A stretch of DNA of 64,000 nt from Lactuca virosa (GCA_928212115.1 CAKMRJ010005634.1:258570959-258634958), one strand, 5' to 3'; counted from the first letter of the stretch, positions 25,514 through 37,370 are shown. Made by a program: numbers and translations. The notes: generated from the letters alone by a model not told the origin.

Positions 25514-27163
25514 CTAAATCTTCATGGCGCGTGGGAATTGAAGGATTCCTGATCCTTCTTGATTTTCAATAACATCACATTCAAAGCCATGAGGCTTCAA
25601 CTGCCTCGAAGCATAGGCGATATTATGCCCTCTCTGCATCAATATCGCGCCCAAACCCGAGATGGACGCATCGAAATATACCACAAAATCCTCCATGCCC
25701 TCCGGCAGGGTTAAGATCGGCGCCTCGCACAATCTCTGCCTCAATGTCTCAAATGCGGCCTGCTGCTCAGGCCCCCAGCGAAAAACAACGGCTTTCTTCG
25801 TCAGTCGGGTCAAGGGTACGGCTATCTTGAAGAAGTCCTGAATGAATTTCCGATAATAGCTTGCCAGTCCGAGGAAACTCCGAATCTCGGATGGAGACTT
25901 CGGAACCTCCCATCTCATCACGGCCTCCACCTTGGCCGGGTCAACCAATATCCCGTTCTGGTTGACAAGGTGCCCAAGAACTGCACCTCGCATAACCAGA
26001 ACTCGCACTTGGAGAACTTGGCACACAAGCTCTCCCTCCTCAGGGTATCTAATACCTCTCGCAAGTGCTCCTCATGCTGCCCCTGCGTCTTGGAATAAAC
26101 CAAGATATCGTCAATGAAAACTATCACGGACCAATCCAACATCGGCCTGCACATGCGGTTCATGAGGTCTATGAATGCGGCTGGAGCGTTGGTGAGCGCG
26201 AAGGGCATCACCACGAACTCATAATGGCCATACCGAGTCCGAAAAGCAGTCTTCTACACATCCTCCTCCCCGACCCTCATCTGGTGGTATCCTGACCGCA
26301 CGTCAATCTTGGAGAACCAAGATGCTCCCTGTAGCTGGTCGAAGAGGTCATCAATCCTTGGGAGTGGGTAACGGTTCTTCACCGTTACCTTATTCAGCTC
26401 CCGATAATCTATACACATCCGATGCGACCCGTCCTTCTTCTTCACAAATAAAATAGGGGCTCCCCAGGGCGAACTGCTCGGTCTAATGAATCCCTTGTCT
26501 AACAGCTCCTGCAGTTGTGTAGACAACTCCTGCATCTCAGGAGGAGCCAACCGATACGGTGCCTTGGCTATCGGAGCCGCACCAGGAACTAGGTCGATCC
26601 TGAACTCTACCTGCCTCTCCGGAGGTATCCCAGGCAACTACTCGGGGAATACATCCGCGAACTCTCGTACCACTGGCACATCGCCCATCGTCGCCTTACC
26701 CGCCTCCCGGGTGTCCATAACATAGGCGACATATCCTACGTAACCCCGCTGAAGGTAGTTCCTAGCCCTCACTGCTGAACATAAAGCTGGCCCTCGTTGT
26801 GGCCTCTCGCCTTAAATCACCAGCTCTCCCCCACTTGGGGTCCTGATCCGCACCAACTGCTGCGCGCAGTCGATCACCACCCCATTGGGGCTTAGCCAAT
26901 CCATACCTATAATAACCTTGTTCCCCCGTAAAGGTATGGGAACCAAGTCTACCAGGTAGCGCTCCTCGAACAGTCTCAGAACACAGTCTCTGAAACTTCT
27001 GATACTTGTACTGACCGGTCGTCCGCAATCTCGACCTCTAGAGGGCAATCCAACATGCCCGAGGATTCAGAAAACTTCTTGCTAAGCGTAAGAGAGACAA
27101 ACGATCGGGTAGCACCCGAATCAAACAACACCTGAACTGGGATACCGTTCACATGGAACGATC
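25514..27163 (-). pseudogene. G pol: protease, reverse transcriptase, start of RNase H (truncated, several breaks)
   Basis: Protease: VLFDSGATRSFVS near 27,110. Linker: IGMDWLSPNGVVIDC near 26,880. Reverse transcriptase: FRIDLVPGAAPI, KKDGSHRMCIDYRELN, WFSKIDVRSGYHQ, MPFALTNAPA and the catalytic FIDD at about 26,107-26,118. Then the connection and RNase H start: FLGLASYYRKFI, VYFDASISGLG and YASRQLKPH, after which the family sequence is lost. Breaks: a frameshift near 27,000-27,040, stops near 26,813, 26,637 and 26,253, and a frameshift near 25,960. Domain order and motifs are Ty3-gypsy. Codons are GC-rich, unlike the AT-rich copia elements around. Confidence 0.9.
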
Positions 27164-27235
27164 CTAAACAGAGCATACATATAACATATCAAAATCACAG
27201 CGACATAAAATAAGAACATAAGGGAGAAATCATAC
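27164..27235 (-). other. Candidate 72-nt intron between gag and protease of G
   Basis: On the minus strand GTATGATTTCTCCC begins and CTCTGTTTAG ends a T-rich 72-nt block with in-frame stops. Removing it joins gag (DVVT) to SFHVNGIPVQVLFDSG in the same reading frame. 72 is a multiple of 3, so a plain insertion is also possible, but the GT...AG ends and base composition suggest splicing. Confidence 0.5.
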
Positions 27236-28446
27236 TCGTCACCACATCGGGTGCGGCGCGTGCCTCCTCGGCTGTCAACTGAAATGCTCGGCTCCGCACC
27301 ACAAGAGCCTCTGCCTTGACCTTTCGGCCATCCGCAACTGGTGCTGTCGTTGGAGTCGGCGCCACCACTGGCGCTGCTGCTGACACTGCTGACAATCTAG
27401 GGCAGTTGGCCTTTTTATGTCCCCTCTGATTGCAATGAAAGCAAATCAGGTCTGATGTCTGAACTGTGGGGGCGGGGGCAGTACAATCCCTTCCAAAGTG
27501 CCCCGTCTTGCCGCACTTGTAGCAACCTGACGATCCTGCTCTACAGGCTCCCTCATGCGGCCTGCCGCATTTCCTGCAGTGGGTCTGGCCCGGCTGGCCC
27601 TTCGACCTAATGTCGAATCCCTTGGGTTTCTTCCCCGAAACCCATGTAACCTGCTCAGTCTCTGCCTTCCTCTTCCTGAGGTGCTCCAAATAAATCTCCC
27701 TCTCCCGCGCCCTGGCAATCATGGACTCCAAGGTCGGGCAGGCTGAATAGCTGACATGCTCCCGGATATCAGCCCTCAACATATCATGGTAACGGGTCCT
27801 CCACATCTCCTCATCCCTCGCATACTGAGGTACCAACAAGGCCCTCTCCCTGAACTTGGCGGTGATCTCCGCCACTGTCTCAGTCGTCTGTCTCATATCA
27901 AGAAGCTCTCGGGCTAGCTGCTGAAGCTCCACAACTGGCGCGAACTCAGCCCTGAATCTAGTCACAAAATCTGACCAAGTCATAGCGTCGATGGTTGGGG
28001 CTCCCAAACGAGTCACCAACTGACTCCCACCAATCTCTAGCTCTATCCTTCAAACATCCCACAGCAAAGCGGACCTTCGACCCTTCCAGGCAGAAGCTCG
28101 TCAACTGCGCAGACTCAATGTCTGCGATCCATCTCCTGGCAGCAATGGGGTCCTTCACCCCGTGAAAGTCCGGCGCACCACTCCCCCTGAATTCCTTCAA
28201 GGACAGTGTGCGCATACCCGACTGGTTGGACGTCGAGTCCCTCCTGAACGCCTGGAGGCGATCCTCCATCAACTCGATAATCCCCTCCTTGATCGACCCG
28301 AAAATGATAGGGGTCGACTCAAGGATACCTCTAGTGATCTCAGACGCGATGAACTCGCGTAGTCCGTCATCGACCTGCTCGGACCCTGCACCCGAGCCTG
28401 ATCCTGATCTTGATCCATATCCTGCTCCATGTCGTGTAATCGCCAT
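27236..28446 (-). pseudogene. G gag with three cysteine motifs (one frameshift)
   Basis: The ATG at 28,444-28,446 opens MAITRHGAGYGS, a glycine/serine-rich start. The gag core follows (ARRWIADIE, RDWWESVGD), then a frameshift near 28,020-28,030. The second frame continues with GAPTIDAMTWSDFVTRFRAEF and VAEITAKFRERA. Three zinc-type motifs follow: CRKCGRPHEGAC (shortened), CYKCGKTGHFGRDC and CFHCNQRGHKKANC. The frame runs toward DVVT at the candidate intron. This is the nucleocapsid-bearing structural polyprotein of a plant gypsy element. Confidence 0.9.
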
Positions 28447-29251
28447 ACTGATAATAAACACATAAACGTCAGGATCATACATATCCTCGAGAGGTCTCGC
28501 ACACTCTCCAAGTTTCCCGGTTCTGTCTCAGCCTTCCTTGATTCGAGTACGAATCTTCTGTTTCTAGTAGTACGGGCCCATACTACCTTCCACATCTATC
28601 CGTACTTTCCTCAAGAACTACCTTAACTTCACCAAGTCCCTTTCTACTAATACAACTTCCCAACTAACCTCATCCTAGGCTTTCCTAGGACACTCTCCGA
28701 CCTACTCTCCGCCGTCAGCTGCACTAGGAGTCCCTACCACCTCTCCCTAACTAGCTTGCGAATACTGTTACATATTCGATCACTAGTTAGTTAAAGTTAG
28801 CCAGAACCCCTATAGCACAAAGCAAGCAGCATTCGTGCATCGAGTAACCATAGCAAGCATAACCTAATCAGGATATCCTACTGCTGACTAAACAGTCCTG
28901 GCATACAGCTCACCACAACAGGCATTCAAGGCATCCTTCCTAGATCCTTAGCCCTATTCTAGCATGCAGTTCTCAAAATCATACATCAGACATACAAGGC
29001 ATCCTCCTAGATCCTTAGCCCTAATCTAGCATGTAGTTCTCAGAATCATAAGTCATATATCATAACATAACAAGTATGGGTATCTTGGGGAAAACTTGGT
29101 TGAGCTCGGCCGGTCGCACGCATCACACACCTTGTTCTTTCTCAAAATTCTTTAACTTACATTTTATAAAACTGCTTTCTTTGTGAAAAAAATTTTAATC
29201 CCTCGGTTTGAGTCCAGACACCCCCGAGGGTGTGTCCGAATCCCTCAAACC
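28447..29251 (-). other. G 5' leader
   Basis: About 0.8 kb between primer site and gag ATG. A short direct repeat occurs at about 28,920-29,040 (ATCCTTAGCCCTA...TCTAGCATG twice). No conserved open frame is seen. Confidence 0.6.
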
Positions 29252-29269
29252 AAGGCTCTGATACCAACT
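29252..29269 (-). promoter_or_regulatory. Primer binding site of G
   Basis: On the minus strand, just after the LTR end GGGATGTTACA, it reads AGTTGGTATCAGAGCC, the initiator tRNA-Met type site. Confidence 0.88.
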
Positions 29270-29513
29270 TGTAACATCCCAATTTTCAAGGCCAAAAAAT
29301 TTCATTTTTAAATTAAGTACCTCATGAAATAGTGTACCAAAACATTGTCAAGGTTACATCAACTTATAAAAACCATAACGCCATGTTTCAAAATCACAAT
29401 ATCAAGAGTTATGAAAATCAGAGTACAATCCCAGAAACTCCATGCGGAAATCATGTGTGTGTGTGTGATGCGCTGCTACACCGCCGGCTCCTTCCCCTTG
29501 GACGAAGAGGTAC

Positions 29514-30973
29514 CTGAAACCAAAACTGAAACTGTAAGCACAAAGCTTAGTGAGTTCCCCCATCATACTACATACCAAAACCACATACATATTGTCGGGC
29601 AATTCTGGGGTGCCCGACCTACCCATGTCCAGCCATTCTGGGGTGCTGACCTACCCATGTCAAGCCATTATGGGGTGCTGACCTACCCATGTCAGGCTAT
29701 TATGGGGTGCCTACCTACCCTCCGGTCTATCTCAACCGGATACGAGGACTATTTCACCCCCTAACGCTAGCATATAATATCGTATCATAATCATGCTGTC
29801 AGACATATCTGGGGTGTCCGACCTACCCACCGGTCCTAGCGACCGAATCGGGGACTAGTCCCCTCCTACTAATACTATCTCACATAACATAGCATACTAG
29901 CATACACATATATCAAGCACAAGCAACCCAGATGATTATCACAAAGACAATCATCACAACTAACCAATTACCAGTGGACCGACCTTGGTGCCTTAGACCC
30001 ACTTCTACTGGAAGGTAACTCACCTCGATGTCGTGTAGTGTCTAAAATGTCCTCAGCGTGAAAGTCGACTCCCCTCGACTCCTTAATCCCTACACGGCAA
30101 CCCTTCTAAGTTATCAATTCAAACATGCAACCCAAACCAGGGTCAACTCAATTCTGTCAAAGTCAACATTGGTCAAAGTCAACATCCAGTTGTCCTGACT
30201 CGCCGAGTTGGTCTACCAACTTGTCGAGTCCATACTCCTCTAACTCGAACCAATCCCCGTCTCTACTCATCGAGTCTAGCAAGAACTCGACGGGTTCTTC
30301 TTCAATCATACCATCGGGGCCATTTTCATCTGACTCGCCGAGTTCGACCTTGAACTCGTCGAGTTCATCTCCCTCATAAGAATGTGTCCAGTCTATGACT
30401 CGCCGAGTTGTATGAACAACTCGTCGAGTCCATCTTCAAAGATTGGAAGATTGCCTTGGACTCGCCGAGTCTGCTCAAACACTCGTCGAGTCCCATGATT
30501 CCCAGGTCTATAATCTCGTCCATCTTTGTTTAGTCCTTCTCTAGACTCAACCAGATCCTCAAAACAGCAAGGGTTGGAGAACCACTATCCGACTCGTCGA
30601 GTCCCAAGAACAACTCGCCGAGTCCACTAAAGTCCATGTCCATAAACTCGATTTCTGTCAAGCTCATCTCATCCAAAGGGTAGATCTGACCTCCTAGGGC
30701 CGATACAGCACGTAAAGCCACAAACTTTACGTCCATGCATGGGTCTTTTAGCCCTAAAGGACTACGAATGATGTCTAAAAGATGCATGGGGCTCTCATGG
30801 CCATAAAGTTGGCACCTTTATGCCATGAGACCCCTCCAATGACCAAGATCTGAAGTCAATACTCCCTATAACACGTCACAACCCTAAAATGGCTTAGAAA
30901 GCCCTAAATATACCCAAAATCCAAGCCCTAAAGATGAATAAACACATGGAAGATCAAGGCAGGAGCTTTTTAC
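29514..30973 (-). other. Candidate LTR intron of G (1,460 nt)
   Basis: On the minus strand the donor-like site is TTAAG/GTAAAAAG and the acceptor is TTTGGTTTCAG/GTACC. Spacings to the TATA box (about 195 nt) and to the LTR end (about 245 nt) match those in S1, S2 and S5. Confidence 0.5.
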
Positions 30974-31167
30974 CTTAAATGAGCTGGAAATGGAACACAA
31001 TCTCTGGATCTCCAAGCTCCAACTTGAACTCCCAAGCTCCTTTCCCCTTCTCAAGCTTCACAATCCACCAAAATGCACCAAAATGGCCTTAGAATACTCA
31101 AACAAGTCTAGGGTTTCGATATGATGTCTTCTGAGAGTATAAGGGACGATGGAGGCTGAGATAAGTT

Positions 31168-31177
31168 GTTTAAATAG
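31168..31177 (-). promoter_or_regulatory. TATA box of the G 5' LTR
   Basis: CTATTTAAAC on the minus strand follows GGTTTGCACC. The same phrase occurs in S1, S4 and S5, each time just downstream of an ACTCG-N-CGAGT pair. Confidence 0.65.
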
Positions 31178-31379
31178 GGTGCAAACCCTCAAATTTAAGG
31201 TTTCATACAGATAGCTGCTACTCGCCGAGTCGGTCTATCGACTCGCCGAGTAGGTCACTTAACTCCCGCGTCCACGCCCGATCCTACTCGACGAGTTGAT
31301 CCTTCAACTCACCGAGTCCCCTTGTTAAAATGATAATTCTTCATTTTAAAAAAATACTTATCAGGAACCAAGAGTTACA

Positions 31380-34140
31380 TGTAAGGATTCCAAATTCTTG
31401 CCACTTACTAGAATGTGTTAGAGTCTAAACTTTCATGCAATAATTATTTTGTAATGTCAATGCACCAAGTCACAGAGACTTGGGAAATTACATCACAAAG
31501 CATTCCATTGGGGATTGGTTACAGAAACAATTCCATGGAAATGAAGTCTCACATTCAAAGTACATTCCTTTGAGCATCCTTCTTGTATTAAAGTTTCTAA
31601 CTTACACATAGATTCTTAATATTCACTCCCATAATGGAAACATTTCCATATTGTCATATGACTACGCATTCTTAACAGAATCCTATCTATTCAGAACCAT
31701 GTCAATATGGTCCATTTATTACTCTACTTCCAACTGTCCATAACCAACCAATCTTCGGTAAACCTTAGATTGTCCTTGATAGTTGTTTAATAACTTTCAG
31801 TCATATCTTGTTCCAGTCCTTTTTCCCTCTTAATTCCCTAGGCATTTGGAAAATTAGAACGAGTGAATATTATAGCATATGCAATCGATCCTATACCCGA
31901 AGCATATAGGATTTGATTCATAATGTCTTACATAGAGACATGACACTTTATCGATCTCTCACTATAATATTTCCATATATAGAATTTCTAATGTTGAAAT
32001 ATTTCAACATTACATTCATATATATCCATGACTAAGTTCCATTAAAATTTCAAACTTTCAGATCTTGAAATGAAGTATGCGTTCTTCTCCCTTAAAACCA
32101 TCTATAGCAAAAAAATTCCCAAACTTTGCAACTTTGTAAATCGAATACTTGTTTCCTATAAATAGTATTGCTACCTTGCAACACTCATTATAATGATTAT
32201 GTTCCCACCAACATAATAATTATTCTTACTAGCATAATAATTATGCTCCCACTAGCTTTGACATGTACCCAGAAATCAACTGGACTTCTAGAAATCAATA
32301 CTTATTGACTTTCTTTCCAAAGTTCAGATTTCTGATACGAGATGCTTCGATAAATCTTTATCTAGACTTCCCAAGCTCATACACCTTTCATTAGATAGCT
32401 TATATGTGTGTCTAAATTATTTTAGAACTTAGAACAATAAATTCCGAATGTTCAAACTATTTGCCATTTCTCACAATTCGAACTATGAAGAGGGATGTCG
32501 TAATCATATTCGAATCTGAGAACGCAATTAACACAACCACTATCTCCTCAAAATCTACTTAGTGAAAGCGTTTCCTCACAGTCATTTTCATGAAGTAGAG
32601 AGAAACCTCTTGCTACTTAGATTTTATGGTGTATGTGTTCATATCCATGTGAATTTGTCATAACCATAATCACAAGACAAGGTTTGTGACAAATCCAAAC
32701 TCATATGGACTGAACTTGTTCAATCTTAATTTCTTGCCATCTAGTAGCACAAGGGCCTACCATTGCTTCCAGGTTGTTAAGCAACTCATCTATACTGATC
32801 AATTTACTTTCACTGATCCAGGTGCTTTGCCTTATACAAACAATTGAGAACTTATAGAACTCACATGCATAGTCAACTTCAACTGGAATGGGTATAGAAA
32901 CAAGAATATGTCAACACGATAGGTTACAAACCTCAAGTCGTGTGCTAGGGATAAACAATAGGTTTATTCTTGATTAGTTAATGAAACAATTCAAGATCAT
33001 TTAGACTCCCACAGACCTCTTGACATATAAGATTATTTGTCAAGGAACATTTCTCGACAAACAAACATTCAAGAGTTAGTGTGGATTCTTATCAAGAAAA
33101 ACACTTCATACAATTGGTCTTAGTTGGTCTTTGTTTTATCCAAAACATCACAACTTCCAATTTGAAATGTGCAAGAGCGAGAACCTTTTCTACACCACAT
33201 TTCATGAGGTGTTACAAACCTTCTTAGAACATGTTACTCAAGGTGCAACTTGGAGTAACCAAGAGTATAACTCTCAAACTCGACTTTGGAACGAAGTATG
33301 ACTCATCCTTTTGATTTAACCATTTCAACAATTCCTGATTCCTCTCCTTAGTCATACAAACGCACTAAGGTGTCCTTAGAGGATTAATTGTGATATTGTT
33401 CCATAATCATTAGGATGATCATAAAACACGATACTAAAGTACTCTCTTTTCCTTTCAGATTGGAGAAACTTTTATCTTTCTGCCTGATTGATTCTTCTTA
33501 TTCGTTCTGCTATACATTGAAACTTTTTCAATAATTCAGAATTACACTTAATCTTGTAAGCATAACCATATTCACTAAACTTTTAGTAAATCATGACGAA
33601 TAGTCTTATCGTTCTTTGTGGTGGACCTGATCAGTGCACAACAATGTGTACTAGATCTCCTAGTCCTTTCACTTGACTCACATCTATATGTGAGCAAGGA
33701 ATTAGTCTTAATTTCCCAAAGATGAAAGTTCTCATTCATCACAAAATACAAGTCGCATGATTCCAAGTCTCTGTCCAATTGAAACTTGAGTGATGAGAAT
33801 CCTTCCTTATTCGGTAAATTATGACATTACCACAAATAATATAAAATAAGACAAAATCAAAGTTTTCTTTATTTATAAAAAATGTGGGAAACTTGTCCTT
33901 ACAATGCAAATTTATATGAAAACTATGTTACTAAATATTCCTAAGCAATCTATCATAGCTCCTAAGCAGCAGCTCCAAAAATCTGATCATCGAACCATGC
34001 GATCGAAATCCATCTCTTCGCGACCAGACTCAACTCACTCTTCATTTAAGCTTCCTTTCTTTTCTTCGATCCTACAAAACATCAAAATGAAATCTTATCA
34101 CATCATGTATCAAGAATCTATAAATAGGAACTTAATAGAG
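31380..34140 (-). pseudogene. E1 decayed pol
   Basis: No usable frame. Near 32,240-32,290 the minus strand still reads VHVKASGSIII, a remnant of the reverse-transcriptase stretch CVYIKASGS that precedes YVDD in F. Near 31,870-31,930 a remnant of the region before RNase H is visible. The same decay is shared with A and B. Confidence 0.7.
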
Positions 34141-34880
34141 TTAGATAGTAGACTTACCTAAAGTAGAGTCATACATTTTGACTTTGCCATCCTTGCGATC
34201 TTTCAGGTAGATACGACAGCTTCGCATCCAATGCCCCTTCTTTTGGCAATAAAAACAAACAGACTCTTTCGGTATGGTACATGGGACTATCTCAGACTCA
34301 ACCTTTCTCTTTACCATTTGGTCAAACGGTTTGACCTTGGCCAATCCCTTTCCATTCGGAAGGAAAAAATTTCTGGACTTCCAATGTTGCCATTGTCAAT
34401 GTCCATGGAAGTTTAGGAGGCAGATCTTCCAATCAAATTTGCTTTACCAGTGCGCCAAATCATTTCTGATTCAGCAACAATTAGCAAATATGTTAGATCT
34501 ATGAGGGTCATGCTGTGATCTGTCATATAGTAGTCCTTAACAAACTGACTATATGACTCGGGAAGTGACTGAAGAACCAAGTCAATAGCTAACTTCCTTA
34601 GGAAAACGACACCCAACATTCCCAACCTGTCAATATGTAACTTCATCTCCAAGATGTGAGCACATACAAACTTTCCATCTTTGTGTTTGCTTACCAATAG
34701 GGCTTGAGTGACTTTGAACTTTTCAAGTCGACAAAAACGTGGTTCGGGGAGAACTAGTGGAGGAGGTAGAGGAAGTGAAGTATGATTTCTAGTTCCTCTA
34801 TCGAAACGTGGAACATCATCTTCATGAGGAAAGCTTTTTCCAAAAGATTCGGGAAGACCATAGTTGTTAGAATTAGACAT
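34141..34880 (-). pseudogene. E1 gag (best preserved copy of the passenger family)
   Basis: The ATG at 34,878-34,880 opens MSNSNNYGLPESF, then a proline run, EKFKVTQALL, HILEMKLHIDRL, LVLQSLPESY and TLIDLTYLL (UBN2-type copia gag), open to 34,413. After a frameshift, the piece 34,141-34,344 carries an intact zinc knuckle, CFYCQKKGHWMRSC. It is the only copy of the three in which both gag core and knuckle are readable. Confidence 0.8.
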
Positions 34881-36391
34881 CTTCAAGGGAGAAATTCAAG
34901 TTAGCTGATTCAATCCTTAATACAACACCGAAATGAAACATTAAGGCTAAGACCCAACACAATAATTCACAATTCGGAAGATGGATGTCGTAATCCAATT
35001 GTAAACTATTTGTCGGTAGGTAAATGAGGATTTACCAATTCCACCACAAAAATGAAATTTTAAACGAATCAAGTTTTAAATGAAACTCCTAAATCTTTTG
35101 AGATTAATTGAACTTTTCAATAGCATGTTTAATCTCGATTATGCCCTTCAAGTTTGTGACTGGGATGTCGAGGATCACAAGCAAGGTGTGAATAACCATG
35201 CAAATTAGTTTGGTATTCTCGAAGTCATTTATCACCTAATTAATGTGTCGGTTAACCACACATGCTTCATTGATCTATGATAATCTACGAGCTACCCATT
35301 TCCATCCTTCATTAGTCTCATATTAGTGTGTCGGTTAACCTCACACGCTCCACTAACGACCAATAAGGCGCAATGTGCAATTTCATGGGTTAGCATCAAA
35401 TTCACATTTTCCTAAAGTAACTAAGATTTGGGAATTTATAAAAGCGTTTAGTTACTTTATTATTCATTATACTTTTAATGAGCGTTTGGTGTCCTATCCT
35501 ACCCGTTCAGCTAACGACCCTCCACTAGTCAAGAGTGCGGTGGGTAAGAGTGTATATCCAATGACGGTTATTTTACAGGCCGCTTCCTTAAACACCCCTT
35601 ATAGACTAGCTTCGTGAATGAGGCCTACTAACGGTAAGACTGACCTTTTTACTTACACATACATATAAATTAAACTTTTAATGTTATAATAGTATAAGGT
35701 GTATTTTAAACCTTTAAAATACTAAGTGGTTTAATCTTTTAAATAAATTAAACTTTTAATTTAATTAACTTTAAACCATATTATGAAATTATTAATTGTC
35801 TCTTTTAATTAAAACAATTAATTAGTTATTTAATATGAGGGTGTATTTTACATTATTTAAAATACCAAGGTTCTATATTTAAGATTTCAAAATTAAAGCC
35901 ATTTAATCAAATTTTAAATTATAAAATCATGAGGTGCACTTTTGAAACTTTTCAAAATTACTTGGGTTTAACCATTTAAATTTCCAAAACTAAAAACTTT
36001 TAATTTCAAATTTAAACTATAAAACCAAAATGGTGTAATTTAAAACTTTTTCAAAATTACTAGGCTAAATATTTGAATCAAAATAATCTTATATTATCCA
36101 TATTTAACAAAATCTATCAATTTTGATAAGGATATCTCATACTAATGAGAAAAATCGAATTTAGGTATTAAAAACGAGTTTTGGTAATTATCCTAATCAA
36201 AATCTGGCCAAAAAATCGAAAAATCCGGCACCAGACGAGTCAACCCGCCGAGTATGCAAGTGAACTCGTCGAGTCCAAGCTACCCTTCGAGTCCTCTATA
36301 GAACTCGTCGAGTTCATGTGCCAGGCTGCAGAAAAATCGATTTCTTGTTCTTTTGGCAGTCCACTCTTGCACCAATTTAATTGAAAAACAT
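34881..36391 (-). other. E1 5' leader
   Basis: Non-coding. It includes hairpins at 35,239-35,274 (ATTAATG/CATTGAT, one G-T pair) and 35,323-35,356 (TTAGTG/CACTAA) with the GGTTAACC loop, and ACTCG-type motifs at 36,234-36,316, in the same place as in B. Confidence 0.7.
36234..36316. repeat. ACTCG-N-CGAGT motifs in the leader of E1
   Basis: Two full ACTCGTCGAGT copies and two degenerate ones (CCCGCCGAGT and TTCGAGT) lie 75-175 bp from the primer site. Confidence 0.75.
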
Positions 36392-36409
36392 CCTAGGCTC
36401 TGATACCAC
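36392..36409 (-). promoter_or_regulatory. Primer binding site of E1
   Basis: On the minus strand, after the LTR end CCCATCA, it reads GTGGTATCAGAGCC. Confidence 0.88.
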
Positions 36410-36717
36410 TGATGGGTTTTGAGCACTACAACACTCCTATGGTGTATATGCAACCCTAATTCTTTGGATCTAAGTTTTTCTCTATTGAACATTCAAATAC
36501 AAACTCCAAATCAATAACCCTAAGACTAGCATACATAATTTCGAAATTGACAACTAATTAGGGTTTGATGATTACCTCACTTGTTATGTAGCAATAACAA
36601 GAACACTCTGAAGATCCTTGACCTTTGAAAGCTTAGTGCCCCAATTGTTGCACCTCTAATGGAGTCACAAACACCCAATACAACAAAGATGACTTGGAGA
36701 TATGATGAAATCGGCAA

Positions 36718-36770
<53 letters not shown>

Positions 36771-37278
36771 GCATAGGGGCCGAATTCCACATGTGAATGG
36801 GTCTTGAAATAGTTGTGTGGGCTGCTAGGGTTTATGGAGGAAACCCTGATTCGTGCTTAAGGCCTAAGCAGCCCATGGACTCCTTCCTTAGAGCCCTTGG
36901 ATGAAATCTTGTGGGCTTCCCCATAAACTTCGTCCACTCTACTCTATGAAGTCCATCGGCCCAATTTTGCAACTATCAATGATTTGCAAAACCAGTCCCT
37001 CTATTATTAATCAGTTCCTTTAATCCCAAAATTAATACTAGATTAATTTCTGATTAATTACTAATTAATAATATGATTTCCAAATAATATATTAATCATA
37101 TAATATATTAATAAAATCATTCTAAGTACCAATTTATTATTCATATAATAAATCCTACTCCCTCTCCACTTGTCATCCTATCAAGTTGCATGAGTGAAGG
37201 CAACCCAAAATGACCAATGTTCATAATCAAATCAAGTACATACCAAATATAGTTATGGGCTTAACACCTAATCCAACA
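36410..37278 (-). repeat. E1 5' LTR (869 bp)
   Basis: TG...CA ends (TGATGGG to CCAACA on the plus strand), beside the primer site. It contains a TA microsatellite at 36,721-36,769. Confidence 0.9.
36721..36769. repeat. (TA)n microsatellite
   Basis: Pure TA run of about 49 bp inside the E1 LTR. Confidence 0.95.
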
Positions 37279-37370
37279 ATTCTTTCTTCCCCAAGCTCCC
37301 AAACTTTATGATAACTGATGATCGGGCCGCAACCCCGAATAATGAAGCGATTCGAAACCGGGTGTTACAA
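37279..37370 (-). repeat. Tip of an older gypsy LTR
   Basis: The segment ends GAAACCGGGTGTTACA, which on the minus strand is the gypsy-type start TGTAACACCCGGTTTC. E1 cut off the rest. Confidence 0.55.

Larger units (their letters stand above)
5847..31379 (-). mobile_element. Element G: Ty3-gypsy retrotransposon, internally deleted, host of nested F and B
   Basis: G runs from TGTAGCATCCC at 5,847 to GTTACA at 31,379. Its 5' LTR (29,270-31,379) is uninterrupted. Its 3' LTR is in three pieces (5,847-5,876; 14,034-15,423; 23,219-23,911), which together give about 2.11 kb, the same length as the intact LTR. The interior (23,912-29,269) has leader, gag with zinc knuckles, protease and reverse transcriptase, but lacks recognisable integrase. 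Without nested insertions G is about 9.6 kb. The TSD is TATAA/TGTAA. Confidence 0.85.
29270..31379 (-). repeat. G 5' LTR, intact (2,110 bp)
   Basis: It is bounded by the primer site and by E1 sequence. Reading on the minus strand: TGTAACTCTTGG start; ACTCG-N-CGAGT cluster (31,219-31,318); TATA box (31,168-31,177); short exon-like region; donor at 30,973; main motif cluster (30,198-30,617); 33-bp tandem array (about 29,595-29,715); conserved block near 29,538; acceptor at 29,514; and LTR end. It is the reference copy showing the empty sites for F and B. Confidence 0.93.
5323..37278 (-). mobile_element. Element E1: Ty1-copia-like retrotransposon, split by gypsy element G
   Basis: Two separated pieces make one element. 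The left piece (5,323-5,846) matches the region near the 3' end of B (about 16,680 onward). The right piece (31,380-37,278) starts with the sequence that should come next, and carries pol debris, gag, leader, primer binding site and 5' LTR. G lies between them, with flanks TATAA (5,842-5,846) and TGTAA (31,380-31,384), a TSD with one change. The 3' LTR of E1 lies beyond element A, outside the window. Confidence 0.75.
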
